Assembly: GCA_049613665.1 (NCBI GenBank)
Contig: JBMZCV010000074.1
Span: forward strand, 1-22,469
Reading direction: 5' to 3'
Origin: JBMZCV01 sp049613665
GTDB lineage: Bacteria > Bacteroidota > Bacteroidia > Chitinophagales > UBA2359
Length of the DNA: 22,469 nt
The position numbers were made by a program, and so were the translations under genes. Shown one piece after another: positions 7,980 to 15,781 of the stretch. The number at the start of each line of letters is the position of its first letter. The first letter of the stretch is position 1. The notes beneath the pieces are model-generated. The model had not been told where the DNA came from, did no database searches, and saw only the letters and a program-made list of their open reading frames with translations.

Positions 7980-8330
7980 CTATCTAAATAGATTACCGAT
8001 TTCCATAATAATCCAACTGCCAAGAGCAATAGCCGAAAGCCACATTGCTGTGCCGAGGCCAGCAGTGATAAGTTTCATATTGCTAGGTGTTACATCGGCA
8101 TATTTAGCCTTTGCAAAGGTATTTGAAATTTCGTCTGAAGCCATCACATACATAAGTAAAAGAAAGCCAGCGAAAACAGCAATACCAACTACACGCTTCA
8201 TCGCTTCTTGAGGAGTAGAGATTAAATCGGTGATGAGATGATATATAGCGAACAATACAATAATAACCGCTCCGACAACAGAGAGTATTTGTGCTCCGCT
8301 AATACCATAGTTTACCAATAGGTCTTGCAT
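7980..8330 (-). CDS. small three-helix membrane protein of the exb operon
   Basis: The 116-residue protein has three predicted membrane helices (about 14-38, 47-66 and 87-111). A short basic loop (PQEAMKRVV) follows the first helix and a soluble loop lies between the second and third. I recognise no named family. It sits between exbB (99 bp upstream) and the first exbD (88 bp downstream) on the same strand, so it is likely made with the ExbBD motor and may be an accessory subunit. It is too small and too unlike ExbB to be a second ExbB. Confidence 0.72.
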   Translation of the reverse strand: MQDLLVNYGISGAQILSVVGAVIIVLFAIYHLITDLISTPQEAMKRVVGIAVFAGFLLLMYVMASDEISNTFAKAKYADVTPSNMKLITAGLGTAMWLSAIALGSWIIMEIGNLFR

Positions 8331-8430
8331 AATATTATTATTTTTATTATCGAAGGTGGTTTAAGTAAGTGTTAAACAAAAATATAGTGTATTTCGGTCT
8401 AATCACTTATTTCAACTATCATATTATAGT

Positions 8431-9243
8431 CTATTTGTTGCCATGACTAGCCAAGATATCCATAAAACTAATAGAAGATTCTTCCATTTTGTTTACGATA
8501 CTATCAATTTTCGCTACTAAGTAGTTATAGAAAATTTGTAGGATAATCGCAACGATAAGACCAAATACGGTTGTCAAAAGTGCTACTTTGATACCACCTG
8601 CTACCAAACCTGGAGAGATATCGCCTGCTTCTTCGATAGAGTCGAAGGCGAAAATCATACCGATTACGGTACCCATAAATCCTAACATCGGTGCTAAAGC
8701 GATAAATAGTGAAATCCAAACTAAGCCGCTTTCTAGCTTACCCATTTCAACGGAGCCAGATGAGGCGATTGATTTTTCTACTACATCAAGGTCGCTTTTG
8801 TTGTTGTAGCGTTCAAGTCCCTGCAAAAATATTCGAGCCACAGGGCCACGAGTAGAACGACAAACCTCTTTGGCTTGGTCTATGCCGCCTTCTTGCAAAG
8901 CATTTTCTACACTGCCCAACAACTTCGTTGTGTTTGTTGTTGAGAGGTTTAGCATTAGTATCCGCTCAATACAAAGTGCGAGACCTAATATTAAACAAAG
9001 TAATACAATTCCCATGAACTCCCAGCCACCATCAATAAAATACTTTTTCAATAGTTCTTGTCCTGTAAGTTCGGGTTCTTCTGTTTTAGTTGTTTCTGTT
9101 TCTGCCGCTGCATCGTCTGCAGCATTGTTCGTAGCAACTTCTTCGGTAGTAGTTTCCTCACCGTCTTGTGCTTGGGCATAATAGTTATCACTAAAAATCA
9201 ACAGAAGCCCACACGCCAAAAAAAGCGTAAAAAACTTTTTCAT
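8431..9243 (-). CDS. exbB: MotA/TolQ/ExbB proton-channel family protein
   Basis: The 270-residue product has a signal-like hydrophobic start (about 1-24), then a Thr/Glu/Ala-rich acidic segment (about 25-62) likely in the periplasm. Three membrane helices follow (about 74-97, 172-198 and 212-243). The channel-lining motifs are present: LGFMGTVIGMIFAF in helix 2 and ALLTTVFGLIVAI in helix 3, with the conserved threonines of ExbB/TolQ. It would form the pentameric channel that works with the ExbDs of the same operon. It is the first gene of the operon. The long non-coding region lies upstream. Confidence 0.93.
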   Translation of the reverse strand: MKKFFTLFLACGLLLIFSDNYYAQAQDGEETTTEEVATNNAADDAAAETETTKTEEPELTGQELLKKYFIDGGWEFMGIVLLCLILGLALCIERILMLNLSTTNTTKLLGSVENALQEGGIDQAKEVCRSTRGPVARIFLQGLERYNNKSDLDVVEKSIASSGSVEMGKLESGLVWISLFIALAPMLGFMGTVIGMIFAFDSIEEAGDISPGLVAGGIKVALLTTVFGLIVAIILQIFYNYLVAKIDSIVNKMEESSISFMDILASHGNK

Positions 9244-9284
9244 ATTAATTTTTATTTACGATTAATGAATTAGTTATCTTTCTT

Positions 9285-9312
9285 TAAATTTAAATGCAAT
9301 GTTAAATTGCAA
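9285..9312 (-). promoter_or_regulatory. possible promoter/operator of the exb operon
   Basis: On the minus strand, TTG (9310-9312) is followed by 17 bases and TAAATTTA (9285-9292), a weak match to the Bacteroidota promoter with a short spacer. The spacer overlaps a perfect inverted repeat, TGCAAT-gttaa-ATTGCA (9295-9311), which could be a regulator site. The start codon lies about 40 bp downstream. Confidence 0.3.
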
Positions 9313-9487
9313 CTATTTATGTTGTGACAATCTTGACTAAGAATACTTTTTTATTTATGCTTTTGCTCAAAAAAGAACTTTGCCTAAAAAAAGCTTTTTT
9401 TTTACCTCAAAAAGCCAAAACTTAAACAGTTATTTTAAATTTTTCTAAAAATAGTATTAATTTTTGAACTATTTAGAAAAACTTTAA

Positions 9488-9536
9488 TTTTTTTATTTGA
9501 ATAAGCAAAAAAACGTCTCTTATTCAAATAAAAAAA
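9488..9536. repeat. perfect 18-bp AT-rich hairpin
   Basis: TTTTTTTATTTGAATAAG (9488-9505) and CTTATTCAAATAAAAAAA (9519-9536) are perfect reverse complements with a 13-base loop. On both strands the stem ends in A rather than T, so it has the wrong polarity for an intrinsic terminator. Cruciform or RNA structure is possible. Confidence 0.75.
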
Positions 9537-9650
9537 CATTTTTACTCAATAAATATTTGATAATCAAACATTTATATACTATTTTTTATGTAAATATTTT
9601 TATATGTGATATGCTTACTGCTCTTATATTTCAAATGCAGCAAATTTATA

Positions 9651-9663
9651 AGTGTCAAACACT
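9651..9663 (+). repeat. isolated inverted repeat of the intergenic element (copy F)
   Basis: AGTGT-CAA-ACACT is a perfect 5-bp inverted repeat around CAA, followed by ATTTAA as in copies A and C. The usual GTGTTAGC box is not found 43-47 bp downstream. A strong hairpin occurs about 120 bp further on (9781-9823). Confidence 0.55.
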
Positions 9664-9780
9664 ATTTAACTGAAAATTTAAACAGCTTTCAAATCTTTCA
9701 TTTAGGCAAAAAAAAGATTATTTGCTACTTGTTTTTATTTGAAAATAAGCAAAAAATGCTATATATTAATTTTGAGTGTT

Positions 9781-9823
9781 AAAATAGTTGTTTTGTGTTT
9801 CCCCAAACACAACAAACTATTTT
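9781..9823. terminator. long hairpin with CCCC loop, possible bidirectional terminator
   Basis: AAAATAGTT (9781-9789) pairs with AACTATTTT (9815-9823), and TTGTGTTT (9793-9800) pairs with AAACACAA (9805-9812) around a CCCC loop; a small internal bulge separates the two stems. Both strands have short T-runs on the 3' side. No gene ends here, so it may end an unrecognised small transcript. Confidence 0.45.
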
Positions 9824-10048
9824 ATAAAATATTAGCATGTTTTTTTGTTTTGAATCGCAAAAGGTGGTCTATATTTTTTATTTGGTGCGTAAATATAATG
9901 TAAGCTATTGAGAATAAAAAATATTAGGGCAAGTTATTTTGTTTTCATAGTGTTTTTATATAGTCATGTCATTTGCCTGTAAAAACTTGTTTTTTGTATC
10001 TAGTTTTAGGCTAAAGACTAATCATTAATTGATGTGGTTTATGGGGTT

Positions 10049-10116
10049 TGCTAAGGTATTAGAAATTAGTGTGTTAGCTTTTACAATTTGTAAAATAAGG
10101 CTTTCCGACTGCTCAA
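10049..10116 (+). repeat. promoter-like box of the intergenic element
   Basis: GCTAAGGTATTAGAAATTAG is followed by GTGTTAGCTTTTACAATTTG (10071-10090), then TAAGGCTT (10096-10103) 18 bases after GTTAG, and CCGACTGCTCA. This is the 3' half of the element; the 13-bp inverted repeat that should precede it is not recognisable. No gene follows within 500 bp. Confidence 0.55.
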
Positions 10117-10255
10117 TACATGTTTGTTTCAAAAGCTTCTACAAGAAAACCAATAATACTTTGCAAAACAAGAATAAATGATTAAACGTTTGTATTTGGG
10201 CTATAAACGTTTGCAAAAAATGTATAAGTGCAATATGTTTTTTTGAAAAAATATA

Positions 10256-10349
10256 TGAACTATTTAATAATTTGATAGCTTTTAGAGGTTAGTGTGTTAG
10301 TTTTCACAATTTTTTAGAATAAAACTGTTCGACTACTTACTTTTAGTCG
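10256..10349 (+). repeat. intergenic element, copy G
   Basis: AACTATTTAATAA is followed by GTGTTAGTTTTCACAATTTT (10294-10313), then TAAAACTG (10320-10327) 19 bases after GTTAG, then TTCGACTACTTA. It ends in a perfect 6-bp inverted repeat, CGACTA-cttacttt-TAGTCG (10330-10349). No open reading frame follows directly. Confidence 0.55.
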
Positions 10350-10557
10350 TCATACATAATAAAGAGAAAGAAACCATTAAAACATGGAGAAATTCAAAGT
10401 GTAAAAAGACGGTTTTAGCCAGCAATATTATTTTTTTTTGTATTCTTTCTTAAACATCAATCATTTACTAAAGTCTATAAAGCAACTTTAGTATATTTTT
10501 TTTACATCAAAAAAAACGAATAACAAAGTGAACAGATGCAGTAGTATTTAGCTCCTA

Positions 10558-10655
10558 AGTGCCAAACACTACTTATTATAAATAGGACAAATTGCTCTAA
10601 TGGCTTGAAAATTGAGGTGTTAGCTTTCGCAACTTGTGGCATAAGTCCGTACTTG
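10558..10655 (+). repeat. intergenic element, copy E
   Basis: AGTGC-CAA-ACACT (10558-10570, one mismatch in the stem) is followed by a 46-bp gap, GTGTTAGCTTTCGCAACTTG (10617-10636), TAAGTCCG (10642-10649) 18 bases after GTTAG, then TACTTGA. The DUF3108 gene starts 31 bp further on, so this copy may carry its promoter. Confidence 0.65.
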
Positions 10656-10686
10656 ATTTTAAAAAAAACCTTTAAATATAAAAGAT

Positions 10687-11613
10687 ATGATTAAGTTAGC
10701 ATTCATTTCATTGATAAGTATGATATTTTTTACGGGAGATACTTCAGAAATAGTTATGGAAAAAACGATTACAAAAACAACTACCGAAATAGCTACGGAT
10801 ACATCGGCTATCGAAACATTGGCTGAAATGCCTGTGGAAACTAGCGAAAATGAGCATGAAGTGACTTGCAGTGTAAAAAATGATGTGTATCAAGTGGGTG
10901 AAAAACTCACTTATAAGGTCTATTACAATTGGACGGCAGTTTGGATGAGTGCTGGCAAAGCTATGTTTGATATTCAGGAAGGAAATGTAGGTGGCAAAGC
11001 TGCTTTGCATATCGTGAGCAAGGGTGTGACGGCTCGTAGTTTCGATTGGTTTTTTAAGGTAAGAGACCGCTATGAAACCTATATCGACCCTGAAACAATA
11101 CAACCGCTAAAGTTTGTGCGTAGCGTGAAAGAAGGCGATTATACGAAAGAAAATTTGTTTACTTTTGACCATGACAATAATGAGGCAATGGTGCATTATC
11201 GTAAGCGAATGGGCAAGCTACAAGCCGAAAATGAAAAGGTAACGATACCAAATTGTACGCAAGATTTGTTGTCGGCTATTTATTATACTCGTTGTATTGA
11301 TTATGAAACGATGTCAGAAGGCGATATCATTCCTGTGGAGTTGTTTCTTGATGGTGAGATATATTCCGTGCATTTGAGATATAAAGGAAAAGATAAGCTA
11401 AAACACAATAGAAAATGGTACAATTGCGTAAAATTTAGTCCATTGTTGCTAGAAGGCGATACTTTTGATGGTGGCGAGGCCATGACGATTTGGGCTACTG
11501 ACGACGACAACCGTTTGCCTTTGCTGATTGAATCTCCGCTAACAGTAGGTTCTGTGAAAGCTTATTTGATAGATTATGAGGGTTTGAAACACGATGTTAC
11601 TTCATTGCGATAG
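10687..11613 (+). CDS. DUF3108 domain protein
   Basis: The 308-residue exported protein has a short hydrophobic start (about 3-16) and a Thr/Glu-rich linker (about 17-58). A DUF3108 beta-sandwich domain fills the rest. Its hallmark opening is YQVGEKLTYKVYYNWTAVWMSAGKA (about residues 68-92), where a substrate-like beta-strand leads to the conserved Ser-Ala-Gly. Later come FFKVRDRYETYIDPETIQPLKF and a C-terminal WATDDDNRLPLLIES stretch. DUF3108 proteins are periplasmic or envelope proteins of unknown biochemical function. It is a single-gene unit with an intergenic element upstream and a bidirectional terminator downstream. Confidence 0.85.
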   Translation: MIKLAFISLISMIFFTGDTSEIVMEKTITKTTTEIATDTSAIETLAEMPVETSENEHEVTCSVKNDVYQVGEKLTYKVYYNWTAVWMSAGKAMFDIQEGNVGGKAALHIVSKGVTARSFDWFFKVRDRYETYIDPETIQPLKFVRSVKEGDYTKENLFTFDHDNNEAMVHYRKRMGKLQAENEKVTIPNCTQDLLSAIYYTRCIDYETMSEGDIIPVELFLDGEIYSVHLRYKGKDKLKHNRKWYNCVKFSPLLLEGDTFDGGEAMTIWATDDDNRLPLLIESPLTVGSVKAYLIDYEGLKHDVTSLR

Positions 11614-11640
11614 TTGCTTTTTTTAGTTTTTGATTATAGA

Positions 11641-11684
11641 AAAAAAGGTCTTTACAATTTATCATAATTGTAAAGACCTTTTTT
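11641..11684. terminator. bidirectional intrinsic terminator
   Basis: A perfect 19-bp stem pairs AAAAAAGGTCTTTACAATT (11641-11659) with AATTGTAAAGACCTTTTTT (11666-11684) around a 6-base loop. T-runs lie on the 3' side of both strands. It sits between the convergent DUF3108 and EGF-repeat lipoprotein genes. Confidence 0.92.
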
Positions 11685-11706
11685 ATTTTTTTTCCGAAAA
11701 TGAAGG

Positions 11707-12462
11707 CTATTGCTTCGTTAGAATGCTTTGGCACTCTCGCTCTCCATCGGTTGATTCATGTTTATATAAAATAGAAATTTGACCATTTGTGATATTTGCA
11801 GTAAATGTGCTTTTGGTCAGTTCGTTATCAATACTGTATTGAAGCGGAATGGCAAACCTGTTTGTTTCCATCACAAATCCATATATTTCAGTACCAAAGT
11901 GTCCAAATTTATCAAAAGTGATACGTCTGATATTATCTGGGTCTTTGCTAATTTCGCAAACATCGGAAATAAATTCACTTGGAGCGTCAAGGCATATTGT
12001 TAGAATGTCATAAGTTCCTATAAATCGCTCTCTCATTTCGGTATCGCAAGGTTCGTCTCCATCTTCGTAGCCGTCCATACAGATACATTCATAAGTGCCA
12101 TCTGACAAAAGATTGCAAGTTGTATTGCCTACGCATTCTGCTTCAAAACAATGGTCTATTTCTTCACAATTTTCGCCTGTAAAGCCATCTGGACATTGAC
12201 AATAAGCATTTCCTTCATCGTCAGTTTGACAAGTGCCTCCGTTTTCGCAATTTATCAAAGAGCAGGCTTCTATGGCTTGGCAAGGTGTGCCAAAATAACC
12301 ATCGTCACAGTCGCAAACAGGGTCTCCGTTGTTGTCGATGGTGCAATGGCCATATTGCCCGCAGTCGAGTGTATCGCAAGGACTTTCTCGCTGGCAAGAA
12401 GCCAAAAAAGTGATGCTGATGCTAAGTAAACCGATAAGGAAGATATGATATGATGATTTCAC
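11707..12462 (-). CDS. lipoprotein with three EGF-like repeats
   Basis: The 251-residue lipoprotein has a signal peptide ending in lipobox L20-A-S-C23. Three EGF-like modules follow, at C29-C61, C67-C99 and C105-C139, each with six cysteines and the C-x-C-x-x-G-[YF] signature (CDCDDGYFG, CQCPDGFTG, CICMDGYED). The C-terminal domain (about 145-251) has no cysteine repeat and looks beta-rich, with a lipocalin-like opening (RFIGTYDI). EGF modules are uncommon in bacteria but recur in surface proteins of Bacteroidota. The protein is probably outer-membrane anchored and disulphide-bonded; its partner or ligand is unknown. Copy C of the intergenic element lies upstream. Confidence 0.85.
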   Translation of the reverse strand: MKSSYHIFLIGLLSISITFLASCQRESPCDTLDCGQYGHCTIDNNGDPVCDCDDGYFGTPCQAIEACSLINCENGGTCQTDDEGNAYCQCPDGFTGENCEEIDHCFEAECVGNTTCNLLSDGTYECICMDGYEDGDEPCDTEMRERFIGTYDILTICLDAPSEFISDVCEISKDPDNIRRITFDKFGHFGTEIYGFVMETNRFAIPLQYSIDNELTKSTFTANITNGQISILYKHESTDGERECQSILTKQ

Positions 12463-12480
12463 TTGTTTTTTATTTTTTTA

Positions 12481-12755
12481 CTTAAATAGTCGTTCAGAAG
12501 TTTTTGGGTATTTCAGAACAAGATAACACCTTGATTGTCAATGCGTTATTAAATCAATGGTTCTGACATTTTTTATAACAATTATTAGCTTGATAAAAAG
12601 ACTCCTTTTGGTAAGGGAAACATACTATTTTTCAGTTCAAAAGGCCATTAAATTTGCAAATATTGGCCGCCTTAGCCTAAAAAAAATAGTATGTTTAAAT
12701 CTTTGATAAAAAAATATATTAATATCCGAACTGTTGTTAAATAGTACTTGGTACT
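12481..12755 (-). repeat. intergenic element, copy C, interrupted by extra sequence
   Basis: Read on the minus strand, AGTAC-CAA-GTACT (12743-12755) is followed by ATTTAAC. The partner box TAACGCATTGACAATCAAGG plus GTGTTATCTTG and the tail CGACTATTTAA lies at 12481-12548. The gap between the two parts is 212 bp instead of the 43-47 bp of copies A, B, D and E. About 168 bp therefore appear to have been inserted, roughly between 12549 and 12730. Confidence 0.6.
12618..12696. repeat. 79-bp stem-loop with 15-bp perfect inverted ends
   Basis: AAACATACTATTTTT (12618-12632) and AAAAATAGTATGTTT (12682-12696) are exact reverse complements. Inside, GGCCA (12643-12647) and TGGCC (12664-12668) form a second, nested inverted pair. 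It lies within the extra sequence that splits copy C. Confidence 0.75.
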
Positions 12756-12781
12756 TAAATATTTTATGCTAAAAAAGACGC

Positions 12782-15592
12782 TTATTGCTTCACAAATTTT
12801 GCGGTACTTATCACATTTTTTTGCTCATCGAAAAAACGAATGAGATATAGTCCTTTTGCAAAACTTTGGACATTGATAGCAGCATTGTCGATACGATTAG
12901 CATTCATCATTTTGCCTGCATAATCATATATTTCTATGTCTGCTATGCGTGTCGAAGTTTTGAAATGCAAAATATCGCTGGTCGGATTAGGATATAAAAC
13001 AATAGCTTGCTTTTCTGTTTCAAAAATATCGTTTGTGCCTACATTGAGTTGGTCTTCTGGTGGCAACTGACTACCAACAACAGGCCGTATCATTGGTGTG
13101 CCTTCAAAAATAGAATTTAGCCATTGGCCGCTAGTATTATAAAAAGTTTGGTCGGCAGAGTTGATATTTCTATCAAAGCCGATATACATTGGAAAGGTAT
13201 TGCGTTGTTCGAGACCGACATATATCGTATCTGAAACCGCAATAGGAGTTTCGAGCGTATAAGTCCAAAAGCCATTTACTTGATTGAGAAAATGTGGCGT
13301 TTCGTAAGAAGCTGACGAATAAAGTAAACTATCTTCGTTGGTTTCTGATTTTACGCTTTTCCAAACATTCAGGTTGAATTCTAAGTTCTCAATATTTGCG
13401 TTCATGTTTACAAAATTGATTTGAATTGCTCGCAGGCTGTCTTCTTCATTCAAAATGTATTCCATTGCGAGACGTGAGCCAATGCCATTTAAGCCATAAG
13501 CACGCTCGGCAGAGCCATCGTCGAGAGCAAAATAATTGAAAAAAGTTTGATAACGATACAAGGTATCATTACTATTCAACAACTCATTTGCACCACTTAT
13601 CACTTCCCATTCTATTTCTAATACAACTGAATCTCGCTGTACAAAAGCCTCGTTTACTGCCGTATCATTAATTAAATCAACTAGATTATTTTGCAAACTA
13701 TTTTTCGATTGATTAATTCTAATAACAGAATCGTCAGCATAATTGTTGGTGTTGTCTCTATCCAAAATTGGCGAAACTTCATCGAGACATACATCATTTA
13801 CTTTTACATAATCCGTAACATTAATTGTATTGCTAGATGTTGCATTAATAGTTCGTATATCAGTATAAAAGTTATCGGCTAAACTCTCATCTAAATGATT
13901 GATGAAATGTTTCCAAGGCATTTGTTGATACCTTTTTAGCATAGAAGAAATTTCTTGCGTATGAGCTACTTCCGAAAGGTTGTTGGAAAGTGGCTCATCA
14001 TTTAGCCTAATATAATCAATATTCCAATGGTCGTTGTTGCCCGAAATAGTGGCTAGATTGCGAAATCGAAATCGAAAATTATCTTCTACAAATTCTGGTG
14101 GAATGACCAAATCGACTCGTTTAAATTCAGGATTTTCTAAAATGGCTTCTATACCAGCAATTTTTGTTTCATTTAACAATTGTAAAGTATCGCCTTGCAA
14201 ATTTTTGACTACAATATCAGCAAAGTCTGTTATGGTTTCCCAAGCTCTATATGTGGCTGGTATTTGGCTAGTAAGCGAAAATTCAAGTGTGCTATCTACA
14301 AGAGTTGAAGTATATTCTGCTAAATCAACATAAATACTATCATTTGTTATAATGTCATCATCAGAAGTATAAGTATTATCAGCATAAAAAATATGTTCTG
14401 AATCAATAGAAATAATATCTACCGAAGCGATACAATCTTCAAAAAATTCCGTTTCATTTTCGAGTGTAAAGCAAATAGCAGAAAAATCTAATGTTTCAGT
14501 AATGTCGTAAATGGTATCTCTTGTAATTTCAAATTCTATGAGTAAGCTGTCTTCTATATTTGGAAAATCGCCATAACCTTGCTCTTGAAAAAAGAAAGTC
14601 ATATAAAGCGAGTCTTCTACATTTCCATCAAAGCAAAAAGGATTGGAAGTCAATACATCAGCACTACCATTCGCAAACTCATCGCCTGTTGAACTCACAG
14701 AAGGCGTATAAGGCTGGCCAAATTGATTGAAGCCATCAAGTGTCGCAACGCCCATACTAATTGCGTTGGTAGCATAAGTATTATTGATAAAAGCATAATT
14801 GTTTGACCAAAGCTTGTCGTCTGGATATACCAAAGAAGTGGAAAAATCTTCTGTAAATGGCAAACGCACTACTTTTTCGTAACCAATATTGAAAATATGA
14901 AAAGATTTGCACTCAAGCGTATCGCCATCAATTATAGCATTACTCGTAATATCAATATAATATTGGCCAACATCTAAAGAAAGGTCTTGCTCACCAATAT
15001 CAAATTTTACTGTTCCCTGAAAATCATTGGTATAAGCTTCATAAATATCATATACACGGTCTGCTCCTTGTCCTGTTCTGTAAGAAACTCTGCCTTGCTG
15101 CCCCTCACAACCAATAGAAAAAATAGCTAAATCTGATGTTTTAAAAGTATTGCTGCCTGCTTCGTCTAGCGAAAGCGTAACCTCAACTATGCTACCTTCT
15201 GCATCTTCTACATTTATGAAATAAGCACCTGCATCAAGGTCTTCAAAAGTAAATGTATTGTCATTACTTGTTATTGGAGTGTTACCATTTAGGGAATAGT
15301 TATACTCAGGAACGCCACCATTAACATTTACTGTGATAGTACCTTTTACTACACTTCCTGCTTCTACTCCACAACTAATAGGTTTTTGAAAATCTGTGAT
15401 AGATATATTAAGCGGATTTGAGCATAGGTTGTTGTAGCTTTTGCGAAAGCCTTTTTCTGCCTTAGCAGCCGCCAAATCATAAGCAGGATTGTGTTTTAGA
15501 GGAAATAATTTTTCTTGTGCTTGCACTTCGTCCACAGACAAACAGCATGCAAGAATCGAAAATAGCAAGACGAAAATAGTCAGTCGTTTCAT
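12782..15592 (-). CDS. large secreted protein with SprB-like repeat and T9SS sorting domain
   Basis: The 936-residue product has a signal peptide (about 1-25, ending VQAQ). A short conserved-looking region (30-60) precedes one SprB-like beta module (about 70-150: GTITVNVNGGVPEYNYSLNG, then the TFTFEDLDAGAYFINVED motif). A long middle of acidic beta-sandwich character follows (about 245-840), including a jelly-roll-like segment around DHWNIDYIRLND at about 525-536. The T9SS type A domain is at about 862-936 (VLYPNPTSDILHF to VKQ). The aspartate-rich, aromatic composition and lack of catalytic motifs suggest an adhesin-like or structural surface protein. It stands alone. Its upstream region carries the inverted-repeat structure at 15648-15939. 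Confidence 0.85.
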   Translation of the reverse strand: MKRLTIFVLLFSILACCLSVDEVQAQEKLFPLKHNPAYDLAAAKAEKGFRKSYNNLCSNPLNISITDFQKPISCGVEAGSVVKGTITVNVNGGVPEYNYSLNGNTPITSNDNTFTFEDLDAGAYFINVEDAEGSIVEVTLSLDEAGSNTFKTSDLAIFSIGCEGQQGRVSYRTGQGADRVYDIYEAYTNDFQGTVKFDIGEQDLSLDVGQYYIDITSNAIIDGDTLECKSFHIFNIGYEKVVRLPFTEDFSTSLVYPDDKLWSNNYAFINNTYATNAISMGVATLDGFNQFGQPYTPSVSSTGDEFANGSADVLTSNPFCFDGNVEDSLYMTFFFQEQGYGDFPNIEDSLLIEFEITRDTIYDITETLDFSAICFTLENETEFFEDCIASVDIISIDSEHIFYADNTYTSDDDIITNDSIYVDLAEYTSTLVDSTLEFSLTSQIPATYRAWETITDFADIVVKNLQGDTLQLLNETKIAGIEAILENPEFKRVDLVIPPEFVEDNFRFRFRNLATISGNNDHWNIDYIRLNDEPLSNNLSEVAHTQEISSMLKRYQQMPWKHFINHLDESLADNFYTDIRTINATSSNTINVTDYVKVNDVCLDEVSPILDRDNTNNYADDSVIRINQSKNSLQNNLVDLINDTAVNEAFVQRDSVVLEIEWEVISGANELLNSNDTLYRYQTFFNYFALDDGSAERAYGLNGIGSRLAMEYILNEEDSLRAIQINFVNMNANIENLEFNLNVWKSVKSETNEDSLLYSSASYETPHFLNQVNGFWTYTLETPIAVSDTIYVGLEQRNTFPMYIGFDRNINSADQTFYNTSGQWLNSIFEGTPMIRPVVGSQLPPEDQLNVGTNDIFETEKQAIVLYPNPTSDILHFKTSTRIADIEIYDYAGKMMNANRIDNAAINVQSFAKGLYLIRFFDEQKNVISTAKFVKQ

Positions 15593-15781
15593 AAATGAGG
15601 TTCTCCGTAACGATAAGTTCGTTATTTTGTTAGTTGAAAAAAATATAATTGCTAAAGTCTTTTATTGTTACTACACTATAATCTAAGTTTTGGGCTTTTT
15701 TTTATTGAAATGTTACAGCAAAAGTAGAACGACACGCCCTTGTTGGTGTTATGACCAACAAGTTGTTACACAAAAAATAAG

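Larger units (their letters stand above)
9244..10686. other. 1.44-kb non-coding region between divergent genes
   Basis: I find no credible open reading frame. The stretch is very AT-rich and separates exbB (minus) from the DUF3108 gene (plus). It holds an 18-bp perfect hairpin (9488-9536), a lone element inverted repeat (9651-9663), a CCCC-loop hairpin (9781-9823), and three plus-oriented copies of the promoter-like box (10049-10116, 10256-10349, 10558-10655). A TTTGAATAAGCAAAAAA-like sequence occurs twice (about 9496-9512 and 9738-9757). AAAAAAGCTTTTTT near 9387-9403 is a simple palindrome. Confidence 0.6.
12463..12781. other. 319-bp intergenic region with a split element and a hairpin
   Basis: This region separates the EGF-repeat lipoprotein gene from the 3' end of the large T9SS gene; both are on the minus strand. 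Almost all of it is accounted for by copy C of the intergenic element and the extra ~168 bp inside it. I see no gene. Confidence 0.5.

Noticed and set aside
9488..9536. Intrinsic terminator
   Set aside because: The stem is perfect, but an A-run rather than a T-run follows it on both strands.
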